A DNA stretch of 64,000 nt from Paenibacillus plantiphilus (GCF_927798095.1 NZ_CAKMMF010000019.1:53357-117356); one strand, 5' to 3'. Counted from the stretch's first letter, positions 1-8,653 are shown. Numbers and translations: made by a program. Notes: a model not told the origin generated them from the letters alone.

Positions 1-17
1 TCGTATCATGAAACAGA

Positions 18-440
18 TTAATAAACTTTAGGACAGTCCTCGCCTGACGGCGCGAAGAAGCAATGGGCTTTATACCGCCCTGTATTTCGTTGATCGTACC
101 ACGTGCCCGGGCAGCCTCCGGCAGGCTTGAAGAACCATAGGGCGTTGGAGGCTGGATGCTGCCGCTCGCCGTTAATGATCCGCTTGGCCAGACGAATCTC
201 TCTATCCCGCGCTCCTTGGTAAAAGTAGCCTTTAACAGTCGCTTCGAAGCCGCCCGGACGCTGGTAGACCATCTGTGGAATGCTGCGAATATTTTTGAAA
301 TCGAGACAATCGCTTTTGACCCGATTCACGCCTACATTGCCGACCATGAGCATGCCAAGGTCGCCTTCGCCCTCTGCTTCCGCACGCATCAGCCTTGCAA
401 GCACCTTGACTTCTTCGCTATTTGATTTTATGACTGCCAT
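18..440 (-). CDS. cwlJ: Spore cortex-lytic cell wall hydrolase, CwlJ/SleB family
   Basis: A 140-residue protein made entirely of one hydrolase_2 (SleB/CwlJ catalytic) domain. The N-terminus (SEEVKVLARLMRAEAEGEG) holds the family's conserved glutamate, and NALWFFKP plus the C-terminal GRYKAHCFF block are typical. Length matches Bacillus CwlJ, about 142 residues with no signal peptide and no peptidoglycan-binding domain, rather than the longer secreted SleB. In Bacillus, CwlJ sits in the spore coat and degrades cortex peptidoglycan during germination. No GerQ-like partner gene lies beside it. The ribosome site is weak and distant, and I could not settle a sporulation sigma promoter. Family assignment is firm; the exact role is by homology. 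Confidence 0.9.
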   Translation of the reverse strand: MAVIKSNSEEVKVLARLMRAEAEGEGDLGMLMVGNVGVNRVKSDCLDFKNIRSIPQMVYQRPGGFEATVKGYFYQGARDREIRLAKRIINGERQHPASNALWFFKPAGGCPGTWYDQRNTGRYKAHCFFAPSGEDCPKVY

Positions 441-691
441 GTCTGAAGGATTTCACTTCCTTTCGCTCAGTTGGGCTATAACCACAATGACATTGTATTG
501 ACCTATGGGCGAAATGGTTCCTTAGCTTCGCAAAATCGTTATAAATAGCCGTTCCAGCCAAGCAGTGTCAAATTGATGAACAAAGGGCTGGAACATTGTC
601 AACCGCAGCTTTTTTCGGTATGATTAAGAACGATTTGAATCAATGATAGGCGCTTTTGCGCATGTACGGTAATGGAACGGGGAGGCTCGCT

Positions 692-1552
692 GTGCTTAAA
701 GAATATGTGGCCCTGACTAAACCGGGCATCATTCGCTTGAATACGATTGCTGCTTTTGGCGGATTCTGGGTCGCTTCCAAATGGAATATTAATTGGTGGC
801 TGCTGCTCTACATGCTGATCGGTTCAGCTCTAACGATGGCTTCTGCTTGCGTCATCAACAATTATTGGGACCGGGAATTGGACAAGAAGATGGAGCGGAC
901 GAAGAATCGCGCTCTGCCTATGAACCGGATGAATCCCAGAACGGTGCTCATTTACGGCGTTGTATTGGGGATAGCCGGCATTACGATTCTGTTCACGCTG
1001 GTCAACGCCCGGACAGGCTGGCTTGGACTGCTGGGACTATTCGTATACATCGTCGTGTATACAATGTGGCTGAAACGCTCCTCGACATGGAGCACATCCA
1101 TCGGCGGTGTATCCGGAGCAATGCCTCCTGTTATTGGCTATTGCGCCATTAATGAGGTTGATATGGGAGCATGGCTGCTGTTTGCACTGTTGTTCCTGTG
1201 GCAGCCGGCGCATTTCTGGTCGCTTGCCATTAGACGGGTGGAAGAATACCGTGCGGCGGGTTATCCCTTGCTGCCGGTAGTTAAAGGAATACCTCGCACG
1301 AAGCTGCAGATGATTCCTTATATCGTGCTGCTCATTCCGACAGGGATATTGATGTACACCTATGATTATGTCGGTATTTACTTTCTTATAGTCTCCTTGC
1401 TCGGAGGCGTCCTGTGGCTCGTTCATACGTTGATGGGCTTGAAAGCTGCTGTGGATACGGAAAAGTGGGCGAAAACGAACTTTTTCATATCGATTAATTA
1501 CTTGATGGTGATCTTTTTTATTATGGTCGTAGACACGAACGGCATAGGCTGA
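692..1552 (+). CDS. ctaB: Protoheme IX farnesyltransferase (heme O synthase)
   Basis: An integral membrane prenyltransferase of the UbiA superfamily that converts heme B to heme O for cytochrome oxidase. The N-terminal ALTKPGIIRLN, the first aspartate-rich motif NNYWDRELDKKMERT and the second loop motif WKR/YPLLPVVKG pattern are diagnostic. About nine hydrophobic segments follow. I chose the GTG at 692 (286 residues) because GGGGAGG lies 6 bases upstream; an upstream TTG/ATG at 656/662 has no comparable site. The gene runs into a SCO-type copper chaperone 30 bases downstream, a sensible oxidase-assembly pair. Heme A synthase lies separately near 19 kb. Confidence 0.93.
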   Translation: MLKEYVALTKPGIIRLNTIAAFGGFWVASKWNINWWLLLYMLIGSALTMASACVINNYWDRELDKKMERTKNRALPMNRMNPRTVLIYGVVLGIAGITILFTLVNARTGWLGLLGLFVYIVVYTMWLKRSSTWSTSIGGVSGAMPPVIGYCAINEVDMGAWLLFALLFLWQPAHFWSLAIRRVEEYRAAGYPLLPVVKGIPRTKLQMIPYIVLLIPTGILMYTYDYVGIYFLIVSLLGGVLWLVHTLMGLKAAVDTEKWAKTNFFISINYLMVIFFIMVVDTNGIG

Positions 1553-1582
1553 AGCTTCAAATGAATCGAGGGGGAACAGAGC

Positions 1583-2209
1583 ATGGATTTCACACGCAAG
1601 CATGGATTTAAGATCGCAGTGCTGGCATTATGCGCGGCAATGGGGCTTTATTTATATCTCTCTTCAACAAAGGAAGCAGCGCCTAAGCTGGACCAGGACA
1701 AGGCGGCTCCATCCTTCAAGCTGACAAGCATAGACGGGGAGGAAGTATCCCTTGAGAATACGAATGGCAAGGTACGGGTGGTCTATTTCTACTTTGCGAA
1801 CTGTCCGGATGTATGTCCGCCGACAACGTATCTACTCAGCCAAGTGCAGGATGAGCTGAAGAATCAGAAGGTGTTCGGCAGCGATGTGGAATTTCTGTCT
1901 GTCACCTTCGATCCTGAACGGGATACACCGGAAGCGATTCGCAAATTCATCGACAAAATTCCAGGTGATATCGACCAGAGCGGCTGGAAGTTTCTGCGCG
2001 GAGACAGTGAAGAGGCTACGAAGAAGCTGATGACGGACTTTGGGCTTGGACTTTTGAAGGACGAGAAATCAGGGCTGTACACCCATTCCGACACGATTAC
2101 CTTCATCGATCGGGAAGGCAAGATTCGCAAATATATGACAGGCTCCATCGATGAAACGATGAATGCTGACCGCATTGTAGCGGTCGTCGACGCACTTGTA
2201 GACGAGTAG
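1583..2209 (+). CDS. SCO1/SenC family copper chaperone for cytochrome oxidase
   Basis: A 208-residue membrane-anchored thioredoxin-fold protein. One N-terminal hydrophobic segment (residues 10-26) is followed by the copper motif CPDVC (C74 and C78), and the distal histidine ligand is H168 in YTHSDTITF. These three ligands define functional SCO proteins, which deliver copper to the CuA site of cytochrome oxidase on the outer face of the membrane; Bacillus YpmQ is the model. Its place just after ctaB supports oxidase biogenesis. The cysteine in the membrane segment (LALC) is not a convincing lipobox, so I favour a transmembrane anchor over a lipoprotein. Confidence 0.9.
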   Translation: MDFTRKHGFKIAVLALCAAMGLYLYLSSTKEAAPKLDQDKAAPSFKLTSIDGEEVSLENTNGKVRVVYFYFANCPDVCPPTTYLLSQVQDELKNQKVFGSDVEFLSVTFDPERDTPEAIRKFIDKIPGDIDQSGWKFLRGDSEEATKKLMTDFGLGLLKDEKSGLYTHSDTITFIDREGKIRKYMTGSIDETMNADRIVAVVDALVDE

Positions 2210-2239
2210 AAGAGAATGAATTGGGCAGCTTGGCGCCCA

Positions 2240-2605
2240 TTACCATGAAGCGGGATCGGGATTCGGGTACTGAATGTACCCCTCGAGACCCGCTTTTTCT
2301 AATTGCTCGATCAAGTATTCCGTCGGCGTCTTCTCGACACCGGGATAGCCTTTACGGGTATGCATATGTATGGCATCGGGGAAGGTATCGCGCAGCATTC
2401 CCCTGATTCGTTTGCCTGACGCGTCATTGTCGGTAAACAGATAGGGCTGCTTGTCGCCGACCTGCTTGCTCAGCGCATCCAGATGCCCGCTGCTTGGAGT
2501 GCCATACGTGCAATAAATGGGAACCTCCGCATGAAGCACCTGCCGGAGGCGGCTGCGGTCATTTTTCCCTTCGACGATAATTGCAATGTCCATATTGTCA
2601 TTCAC
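2240..2605 (-). CDS. Small stand-alone Toprim domain protein
   Basis: A 121-residue protein consisting almost wholly of a Toprim fold. The first acidic motif is VEGKND (E12) and the second is FTDNDASGKRIR (D59 and D61), the metal-binding residues shared with RNase M5, DnaG and topoisomerases. It lacks the C-terminal part of RNase M5 and is not followed by ksgA, so rRNA maturation cannot be assumed. Related mini-Toprim proteins occur across Bacillales without an assigned job. It converges on the SCO gene with 30 bases between stops and is upstream of nothing obvious. Function: nucleic-acid cleavage or binding is likely; the substrate is unknown. Confidence 0.75.
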   Translation of the reverse strand: MNDNMDIAIIVEGKNDRSRLRQVLHAEVPIYCTYGTPSSGHLDALSKQVGDKQPYLFTDNDASGKRIRGMLRDTFPDAIHMHTRKGYPGVEKTPTEYLIEQLEKAGLEGYIQYPNPDPASW

Positions 2606-2642
2606 CTCTTAGCGCTATTGTATAATATCGCGAAAGAAACGC

Positions 2643-2671
2643 AAAGACGGCTCGCCGCAGCAAGCCGTCTT
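2643..2671 (-). terminator. Hairpin terminator after the tiny membrane protein gene
   Basis: A ten-base-pair stem (AAAGACGGCT paired with AGCCGTCTTT) with a ten-base loop lies just after the stop of the 42-residue YjcZ-like gene. On the minus strand the stem is followed by a broken T-rich stretch, so it is a moderate rather than a strong intrinsic terminator. Confidence 0.6.
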
Positions 2672-2676
2672 TAGAT

Positions 2677-2805
2677 TTAGAAGCACATTAATCCGCCGAG
2701 TACAATGATAAGCAGGATGAACAGCACGAGAATGGTGCCGGTAGAAGTCATGATGCCCTTCATATGGCCGCCGTATCGGTCGTTGGATTCTATCATTTGA
2801 GACAT
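2677..2805 (-). CDS. YjcZ-like tiny single-pass membrane protein (42 residues)
   Basis: A short gene starting at the ATG complementary to 2803-2805, preceded by GAGGAG at good spacing and closed by TAA at 2677. The product has a polar 20-residue head (SQMIESNDRYGGHMKG) and one hydrophobic tail segment beginning TGTILVLFILLIIVLGG and ending LMCF. Head-plus-tail layout, length and the VLFILLIIV core match the Bacillales tiny transmembrane (YjcZ) family, several members of which are made during sporulation. Function is unknown. It has its own terminator, so it is probably a single-gene unit. Confidence 0.7.
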   Translation of the reverse strand: MSQMIESNDRYGGHMKGIMTSTGTILVLFILLIIVLGGLMCF

Positions 2806-2940
2806 GTATGATCACTCCTCTTCGCCAATATGCATCTCCATGGCAGCCGCCGGCGCGATAATTCTGGTATTTCCGCAATCGCACACTGGTCGTTTGCCTT
2901 TATGCATACTATGACGGGAGGCGGCAGGAGCCCTGTGCGA

Positions 2941-4131
2941 TTACCCAGTTCGGGAAAAATGGGCGCTGCTGCTCCCGCGCCCGGATCGCGCATTATAGTA
3001 GGGCAGGATTGAGACGGCGATCATTAGTGCGAGAAATGCGATGTAATAGGGGGATACGACATTCCGCAGCTGGCCGGCCAGCATAGGCCCAAGAAAAGCG
3101 CCGATGGAGAAGGCAATGGACAGAACGGAGAAGGTTCTACCGTACCGCACGCCGCCGCTAAGTTCAATCAGCAGAGAGGACAATGCGGGGAAAATAATGC
3201 CTTTCGCCATTCCGAGCAGGAGCAGGAGGGCATAGAGCGGCAGCGGCGTATCGGCGGCAATGGTGAAGTAAGTGACCGCCAGCAGCAGGGCTCCCCACAA
3301 CGTTCGCAGATAGGGCGACAAGCGGTTCAAGAACAGCATGCTCAGCGTGAGCAGCGCGCCTAAGCTGACAACAGAGAAGAGCAAGCCTGTCTCCAGCATC
3401 GCTTCTTGAGACTTCGCCATAAGTGGCAGCTCAAAGGAGAGAATGCCTTGCGCGCAGCTCATGGCGACGGGAAGGGAAAAGACAATCCAGGGAACCCTGG
3501 ATTCTGCGGGTTCATCCGATGAATCAGGAAGCTCTGCCGTTCCACCAGTATCGTTCTCTGGGGCTATAGCTGTCGCAATATTCCGAGGCTCTCGAATGAA
3601 GATCAGTGCGCAGGCAGCTGTTCCAATAAGCACCCACCCGAGAATTTGGAATGCCATAGTAAACCCGATTTGCGCCACCATATAAGCGCCAACGGCAGGG
3701 GAAACGACGGATGCCACAGTATGGACCAATCCGTTGCCTGCCATAAGCTTGCCTTGATGAATGCGATCCTTGGCAATTCGGGCCAGCATGGACATGCAGG
3801 CAGGTGACAGAAAAGCAAGGACAAAGCCGCTGATGGAGCGCAGCACGAGCAGCTGCCACGGATCAGTAACCTTGGCCTGCAGGACGAGGATGATTCCGGC
3901 AGCCGCGAGGCTGAAGACGATGAACAGGCGGCTGCCATAACGGTCGACGCCATAACCGGCAATGAGATTGCCGGGCAGATGCGTGATGGAATACAAGCCC
4001 ATCATTAGCCCGATAAAGGATGGCGCCGCGCCTAGCGACACGGCAAAGGGCGTTAGTATCGGATATTGGGCATGCAGATCAAAGAACGCGACAAACAGAA
4101 ACAGATAAAGCCACACTGCGGTTCTCAACAA
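2941..4131 (-). CDS. Major facilitator superfamily transporter
   Basis: A 396-residue protein with about twelve hydrophobic segments in two six-helix halves and a hydrophilic central loop near residues 180-210 (ENDTGGTAELPDSSDEPAE). The sequence GYGVDRYGSRLF after helix 2 fits the MFS motif A position. The start is a TTG at 4131 preceded by GAGGAGGG at close spacing. It resembles drug- or sugar-efflux members, but nothing in the sequence or neighbours fixes the substrate. It is transcribed alone, away from the envelope cluster that starts at 4.3 kb. Confidence 0.85.
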   Translation of the reverse strand: MLRTAVWLYLFLFVAFFDLHAQYPILTPFAVSLGAAPSFIGLMMGLYSITHLPGNLIAGYGVDRYGSRLFIVFSLAAAGIILVLQAKVTDPWQLLVLRSISGFVLAFLSPACMSMLARIAKDRIHQGKLMAGNGLVHTVASVVSPAVGAYMVAQIGFTMAFQILGWVLIGTAACALIFIREPRNIATAIAPENDTGGTAELPDSSDEPAESRVPWIVFSLPVAMSCAQGILSFELPLMAKSQEAMLETGLLFSVVSLGALLTLSMLFLNRLSPYLRTLWGALLLAVTYFTIAADTPLPLYALLLLLGMAKGIIFPALSSLLIELSGGVRYGRTFSVLSIAFSIGAFLGPMLAGQLRNVVSPYYIAFLALMIAVSILPYYNARSGRGSSSAHFSRTG

Positions 4132-4347
4132 TATCCCTCCTCAAAAGGTTTTGTATATATGCACGTAATCTACAGAGCAGATTCAAGCGGGTGAATGAGA
4201 CATGTTACTACTTGTACGCAGGGATAAGCCGTCTTATGTCTGCTGCTGGATAGGATTGGCGGAAGCGGAGGTTTACGCTTATTTATCCATCAGGTATAAT
4301 ATTTTGTGTTCGGGCTTTTGAGAGCGTATAATGGGGGAGATAGAATA

Positions 4348-4827
4348 ATGGGATTTGATTTTAATTATGATGCAGATACCTGGATTCAGTTTTTCAAAGA
4401 CAATTGGTTCGTTCTTGTTATTGCACTTGTTGTATTGCTCATCGTGATCCGCGTTGTGAAGACGGTCGTCAGATGGCTCCTTATTCTGGCAATCGTTCTC
4501 GGTATTGTCGTGTACAGCGGCTATTCGCTGGAGGAGGTCAAGAACCTCGCTGCCAACGTTACCTTCGATGATGTGAAGGAACTGGGCGGCAAGATAGCGG
4601 ACAGTGTCAAGCAAGAGGCGATTAATGCGATGGTCGGGGAAGCGAAGGAAGCGACCTATACGGCGAATGAGGACGGCACTTATACGATCAAATCCCGAAA
4701 CCTGGAACTAATCGGCACGCCGGGAGCTAACGAGGTCAAGGTATCATTTCAGGGCGCTCCGCTTGGAACATGGGAAATAGATGCGACGATTCGAACATTG
4801 ATTGAACAAGCGAAGAAGAATGGTTAA
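4348..4827 (+). CDS. Small membrane protein of unknown function
   Basis: 159 residues from the ATG at 4348, which has GGGGGAGA upstream. Two adjacent hydrophobic segments near residues 18-52 (NWFVLVIALVVLLIVIRVV and WLLILAIVLGIVVYSGY) are followed by a soluble C-terminal part rich in short beta-type motifs (YTANEDGTYTIKSRNLELIG). I do not recognise a family. It is the first gene of a probable three-gene unit: 15 bases separate it from the transglutaminase-like gene, and the penicillin-binding protein follows. An envelope role is inferred from that context only. Confidence 0.7.
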   Translation: MGFDFNYDADTWIQFFKDNWFVLVIALVVLLIVIRVVKTVVRWLLILAIVLGIVVYSGYSLEEVKNLAANVTFDDVKELGGKIADSVKQEAINAMVGEAKEATYTANEDGTYTIKSRNLELIGTPGANEVKVSFQGAPLGTWEIDATIRTLIEQAKKNG

Positions 4828-4842
4828 TTAGGAGATGCTGCC

Positions 4843-6003
4843 ATGAACACCTGGGTTCAAGCTTTATTGAAGCCGGAACCGGTTGCTCTTGTGGTGCTGC
4901 TCGTCTTGGTGGTATCGCTTATTCAAGGTCTGAGAAGAGGTGCGTCGGGATCAGCGAAGCGCCTTTTCTTTTTTATTTGGACTGCGGCAATGGTGACGGT
5001 CTCGCTGCTGCTGGCTGGAAACGGGGCGGCATTGCTGTCGCCATGGCTGAGACAATTTCTCGTTGCGCGGAATATTGTTGTACCGCGTGAGGAGCTTGGC
5101 GCATGGTCGCAGTTCTGGTATACATTGGTGACCAGCATTCGCGATTTCGAGCTGCTGCGCTTCAGCCTGCTGTTCCTGCTCGGTTATTTGCTGCTGCGCT
5201 TCGCGCTGGGGTTTCTGGAGCCGCTGGTTGCAATGGCGTTCGAGAGCTTGGGCGGCGGTCGCAGAAGTGAAGCGGAGCGATCAGAGACAATGTCCAAGGC
5301 AGCAAGCCGTACGACGGGGGCGGCTATTGGCGCACTGCTTGGCGCTGGTCGAGCTTTTGTTATTATTGCAGTACTGTTCGTCTATGTCTCGCTGCTGCCT
5401 GAAGGCCCGCTGACCGATTCCATTCGCGCGTCGAGCTTCTATAACAAGACGGCGGATGAGCTGCTTCAGCCTGTAGCTGGCGATGTGCTGGAACGAGGGC
5501 CGGTACTGACGCAAGCAGTCGAGGCGGAATTCCGCAAAGTGTTGCAGCGCAAGTACGAGGTAATCGATTCGGCTGTTCCGGCCAATATCGAGCAAGCGGC
5601 TCTTGCTGTTGTGAAGGATGCGGTTACGGCTGAGGAGAAGGCGCGAGCGCTGTATGACTGGCTCGGCTCACGCATAGCCTATGACTGGGACAAGGCTGAC
5701 AATTATGAAGAGCAGGGCATCTGGAAGGAACAGACACCTGCGGAAACGTTCGATACGCGCAGGGGCGTATGTATAGATGTTGCCCGTCTCTATGCCGTTA
5801 TGGCCCGTACAGTTGGGCTTGAAGTAAGAGTCGTGACAGGGCAGGGCGCAGACGGACGAGGCGGGTTCGGCCCGCATGCATGGAATGAGGTTCGTCTGGC
5901 GGATGCTGACGGGGGCTGGGTGCCGCTCGATGCGACATGGGCATCAACAGGCGATTGGTTCAATCCGCAAGGATTCGAGCGTACTCATATACGGGAGACG
6001 TAA
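4843..6003 (+). CDS. Transglutaminase-like membrane protein
   Basis: 386 residues. The N-terminal half has several membrane segments (residues about 10-30, 40-62, 105-130 and 160-185) and the C-terminal half is a transglutaminase-core domain. The catalytic triad is visible: C310 in RRGVCIDVARLY, H345 in GPHAWNEV and D363 in VPLDATW. Such domains act as thiol proteases or as cross-linking or peptidoglycan-associated enzymes; which applies here cannot be told. Membrane topology would place the domain outside the cell if the number of helices is odd or even accordingly; I did not resolve this. The next gene is a class B PBP, which suggests a cell wall link. Confidence 0.82.
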   Translation: MNTWVQALLKPEPVALVVLLVLVVSLIQGLRRGASGSAKRLFFFIWTAAMVTVSLLLAGNGAALLSPWLRQFLVARNIVVPREELGAWSQFWYTLVTSIRDFELLRFSLLFLLGYLLLRFALGFLEPLVAMAFESLGGGRRSEAERSETMSKAASRTTGAAIGALLGAGRAFVIIAVLFVYVSLLPEGPLTDSIRASSFYNKTADELLQPVAGDVLERGPVLTQAVEAEFRKVLQRKYEVIDSAVPANIEQAALAVVKDAVTAEEKARALYDWLGSRIAYDWDKADNYEEQGIWKEQTPAETFDTRRGVCIDVARLYAVMARTVGLEVRVVTGQGADGRGGFGPHAWNEVRLADADGGWVPLDATWASTGDWFNPQGFERTHIRET

Positions 6004-6067
6004 ACTTTTATAGACTTTCAATCGTTGAACTTTGTATAGATGCGATTTGCAGAATGGAGGCATGGCG

Positions 6068-8104
6068 GTGGGGGACGATCCGCAGAAGAGGGAAATAGTC
6101 AACAGACGGCATTTCTCATTCCGGTTGAATCTGTTTTTCTTTATTACATTTTTCTTGTTCAGTGTGCTAATCGTTCGACTGGCGATTCTGCAATTCGTAG
6201 AAGGGCCCACTCTCCGGGAGGAGGAGACGCGCACCTCCAGCAATCAAGTGCTTATACCTCCGATCCGTGGCAATATCTATGATTCCAGCGGAACGCAAAT
6301 TGCGTACTCAACTTCAACACAAACGCTTTATTACACCATTGAACCGGGCTCCAAGATTGCGGATTCTGAAGCGATGGCCAAGCGGCTGCTGAAGGTGTTC
6401 GAGAGCTTGGGCAATCCGGCGGAAGCGTTGACGCTTGAACAAATTATTAAAAATATGGATTTAAAATATAGCCAAAATATCGTCTCGGTCCCACGGCGCA
6501 TCAAGAGTGGACTGACGAACAAGGAAATCGCTTTTTTCCTGGAGAATCGCGATCAGTTTAAAGGGATCGACATTCTGGAGGAGAGCATCCGCCATTATAA
6601 CCAGGATACAATTGCTGTTCAATTAGTCGGTTACTTGAAGAAATTTAAAGGGGTTAGCGACTCCTCCAAATACTACAAGGGTAAGGACAAGAAGGATGTA
6701 GTGCCGGATGCGCGAATGCGCTACCTGCAGCAGGAGGATGTCGGCTACGATGGCTTGGAGCGTATGTATCAGGAAGAGCTGCGCGGCAAGAACGGGGTTA
6801 AGAACTTTCCGATTAATTCCCAGGGCCGCATCATCGGTTTGCCGGAAATAACGAAACCTGAGAAGGGAAATAACCTGTACCTGACAATTAACCGCAATGT
6901 GCAGCTGAAGACGGAGCAAGCGATTATGGACCAGCTGCATTATCTCCAAACGACGTATACAAAGGACCGCCAGCCCAATGCCAAGATCGGCTTTGCAGTT
7001 GCTATGGAGGTCCATACAGGCAAGGTAATCGCAATGGCCAGTATGCCGGACTATGATCCGAATATTTGGGAAGGCGGCGGCATTGGTACGGAAGAATATG
7101 AAAAAATTGAAAATATGCTGCCAAACGGTACGATTTCTACGGTTAACGGGCCTTACAAAACAGCCAAGGAGCTGGGAAAGCATCCTTCCTCCATACTGCC
7201 ACCGGGGTCAACGCTAAAGCCGCTGTCGGTGCTGATCGGATTGAATGAGAAGCTGTTCAGGACTACGGACCGATGGACAGACAATGGTAAATTCGAATAC
7301 GGTAAAGAAGGTAGTGTGCATCGCAGAGCTATCAGAAATGCACAGGGCCATGTATACGGCTCGCTTGACCCAGCGCAAGCAATCGGAAAGTCCTCCAATC
7401 CTTGGATGGCCAAAATGATTGGGAATGCGCTCAATGAGCGTGACGGGAGTAAAGGCGTAGAGTTGTGGGACAGCTACATGAAGCAGTTCGGGCTGGGCGT
7501 TCTGACCGGCAGCGGCTTGCTTAATGAAAGCAAGGGTGTTATTGATTACTTCCATGAGATGGAGGTTGCGAGCTCGCAATCGGCGCTCATATTCGCTTCC
7601 TTCGGGCAGCAGGCCAAATACACAACGCTTCAGCTTGCGCAGTATACCGCGATGCTTGCCAATCGCGGCAAACGGATGAAGCCGCAGTTCGTGAATGAAA
7701 TTCGCGATTCCGAGGGCAATGTCGTTAAGAAGTTTGAGCCGGAAGTGCTGAATACGATTGATATTCCAGACGCCTACTGGAAGGAAGTCGAGACTGGAAT
7801 GTCATTGGTTAATGTAGATGCATTCAAGGATGCGCCCTATAAAGTGCTGCGCAAGACAGGAACATCGGAGCAGTCTGTAGCCGGAGGCGTGAAGAAGGAT
7901 AATGCCGTATTTATCGCATACGCGCCTGCGGAGAACCCTGTTATCGCCGTCGCTGTCATCGTTCCCGAAGGCGGATTCGGGGGTAAAGGGGCAGCTCCTA
8001 TCGCACGCAAAATCTTCGACGCGTATGACGAGGAGATCGGCTTGCATGGCACACCCAAGAAGTCATCGACTACAGTAGATAATAAAACAATCGCAACACA
8101 ATAA
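6068..8104 (+). CDS. Class B penicillin-binding protein (PBP2/MrdA type transpeptidase)
   Basis: A 678-residue peptidoglycan D,D-transpeptidase. An N-terminal membrane anchor (FRLNLFFFITFFLFSVLIVRL) is followed by the dimerisation domain with IPPIRGNIYDSSG and the penicillin-binding domain. Active-site motifs, numbered from the GTG at 6068: STLK at serine 381, SSN at 442 and KTGT at 596. The GTG is preferred because GGAGG ends at 6060, seven bases away; the ATG at 6062 is too close. It most resembles the elongation PBPs of Bacillales (PbpA/PbpH group). A weak nine-base-pair hairpin without a T-run follows at 8137-8161. Confidence 0.9.
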   Translation: MGDDPQKREIVNRRHFSFRLNLFFFITFFLFSVLIVRLAILQFVEGPTLREEETRTSSNQVLIPPIRGNIYDSSGTQIAYSTSTQTLYYTIEPGSKIADSEAMAKRLLKVFESLGNPAEALTLEQIIKNMDLKYSQNIVSVPRRIKSGLTNKEIAFFLENRDQFKGIDILEESIRHYNQDTIAVQLVGYLKKFKGVSDSSKYYKGKDKKDVVPDARMRYLQQEDVGYDGLERMYQEELRGKNGVKNFPINSQGRIIGLPEITKPEKGNNLYLTINRNVQLKTEQAIMDQLHYLQTTYTKDRQPNAKIGFAVAMEVHTGKVIAMASMPDYDPNIWEGGGIGTEEYEKIENMLPNGTISTVNGPYKTAKELGKHPSSILPPGSTLKPLSVLIGLNEKLFRTTDRWTDNGKFEYGKEGSVHRRAIRNAQGHVYGSLDPAQAIGKSSNPWMAKMIGNALNERDGSKGVELWDSYMKQFGLGVLTGSGLLNESKGVIDYFHEMEVASSQSALIFASFGQQAKYTTLQLAQYTAMLANRGKRMKPQFVNEIRDSEGNVVKKFEPEVLNTIDIPDAYWKEVETGMSLVNVDAFKDAPYKVLRKTGTSEQSVAGGVKKDNAVFIAYAPAENPVIAVAVIVPEGGFGGKGAAPIARKIFDAYDEEIGLHGTPKKSSTTVDNKTIATQ

Positions 8105-8161
8105 TGCAGAGTTGAAGGAAACGAACGAACGAAAAGAATGAACGGGATGATACCGTTCGTT

Positions 8162-8212
8162 AGACTGTTGAAAAAGTGATAATACGGTTCGTCAGTCAGA
8201 CTGTTGAAAAAG
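8162..8212. repeat. Short direct repeat, period 36
   Basis: The 15-base sequence AGACTGTTGAAAAAG occurs at 8162-8176 and again at 8198-8212, separated by a stretch that includes CGGTTCGTCAG. It lies between the PBP hairpin and the 113-bp tandem repeats. No open reading frame covers it. Confidence 0.75.
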
Positions 8213-8260
8213 GAAAACTCCTGCTGTTCCCTTGCGTGAGAAACGCTCTTAATTATGGGG

Positions 8261-8486
8261 AAAGCGCCGAAGAACTGACTTCAGCCATAGCTGTAAGAAG
8301 GGATTTCAGCGTTACAGCCCAGAAAAGTTGAGTATGGAGCGCTGTAAGCATGAGAAACCGTCTTACAGATGGCAAAGCGCCGAAGAACTGACTTCAGCCA
8401 TAGCTGTAAGAAGGAATTTCCGCGTTACAGCCCAGAAAAGTTGAGCGTGGAGCGCTGTAAGCATGAGAAACCGTCTTACAGAGGAA
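8261..8486. repeat. Two 113-bp tandem repeats with internal hairpins
   Basis: Units at 8261-8373 and 8374-8486 are nearly identical, differing at about four internal bases plus the last few. Each begins AAAGCGCCGAAGAACTGACT. Within a unit there are two inverted repeats: GCTGTAA/TTACAGC (8291-8297 with 8313-8319) and CTGTAAG/CTTACAG (8342-8348 with 8362-8368). Degenerate pieces flank the array: 8232-8260 resembles the end of a unit and about 8490-8520 resembles the beginning. No protein is encoded. The 743-base gap between the PBP and metal-transporter genes consists of this array, the 36-base-period repeat, two hairpins and a promoter. Confidence 0.85.
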
Positions 8487-8610
8487 GTAACCGTTGAAGA
8501 ACCGACTTCCGGCTTCGTCCATAATGGTGTGAACTGGTAACTTGGTAATCGGGTATGTGCTTTACGGCTCATGCAGCACATCTGCTAATAATGTTCAATA
8601 GAGCGATCTC

Positions 8611-8653
8611 AACAAAAAGAACGAACGCGAATATGCCGTTCGTTCTTTTTGTT
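8611..8653. terminator. Strong bidirectional-type hairpin
   Basis: A perfect 17-base-pair stem: the left arm 8611-8627 contains AAAAAGAACGAACG and the right arm 8637-8653 contains CGTTCGTTCTTTTT, with a nine-base loop. A-run before and T-run after make it competent in either direction. It shares the GAACGAACG/CGTTCGTT arms with the weaker hairpin right after the PBP gene, so the repeat region is bracketed by two related hairpins. Confidence 0.8.

Noticed and set aside
552..595. GTTCCAGCC/GGCTGGAAC inverted repeat before ctaB, considered as a riboswitch or attenuator.
   Set aside because: Only nine base pairs with a long loop, and no following terminator or known aptamer features.
8261..8486. 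Possible CRISPR array.
   Set aside because: Only two full units, directly abutting with no unique spacers, and no cas genes in the window.
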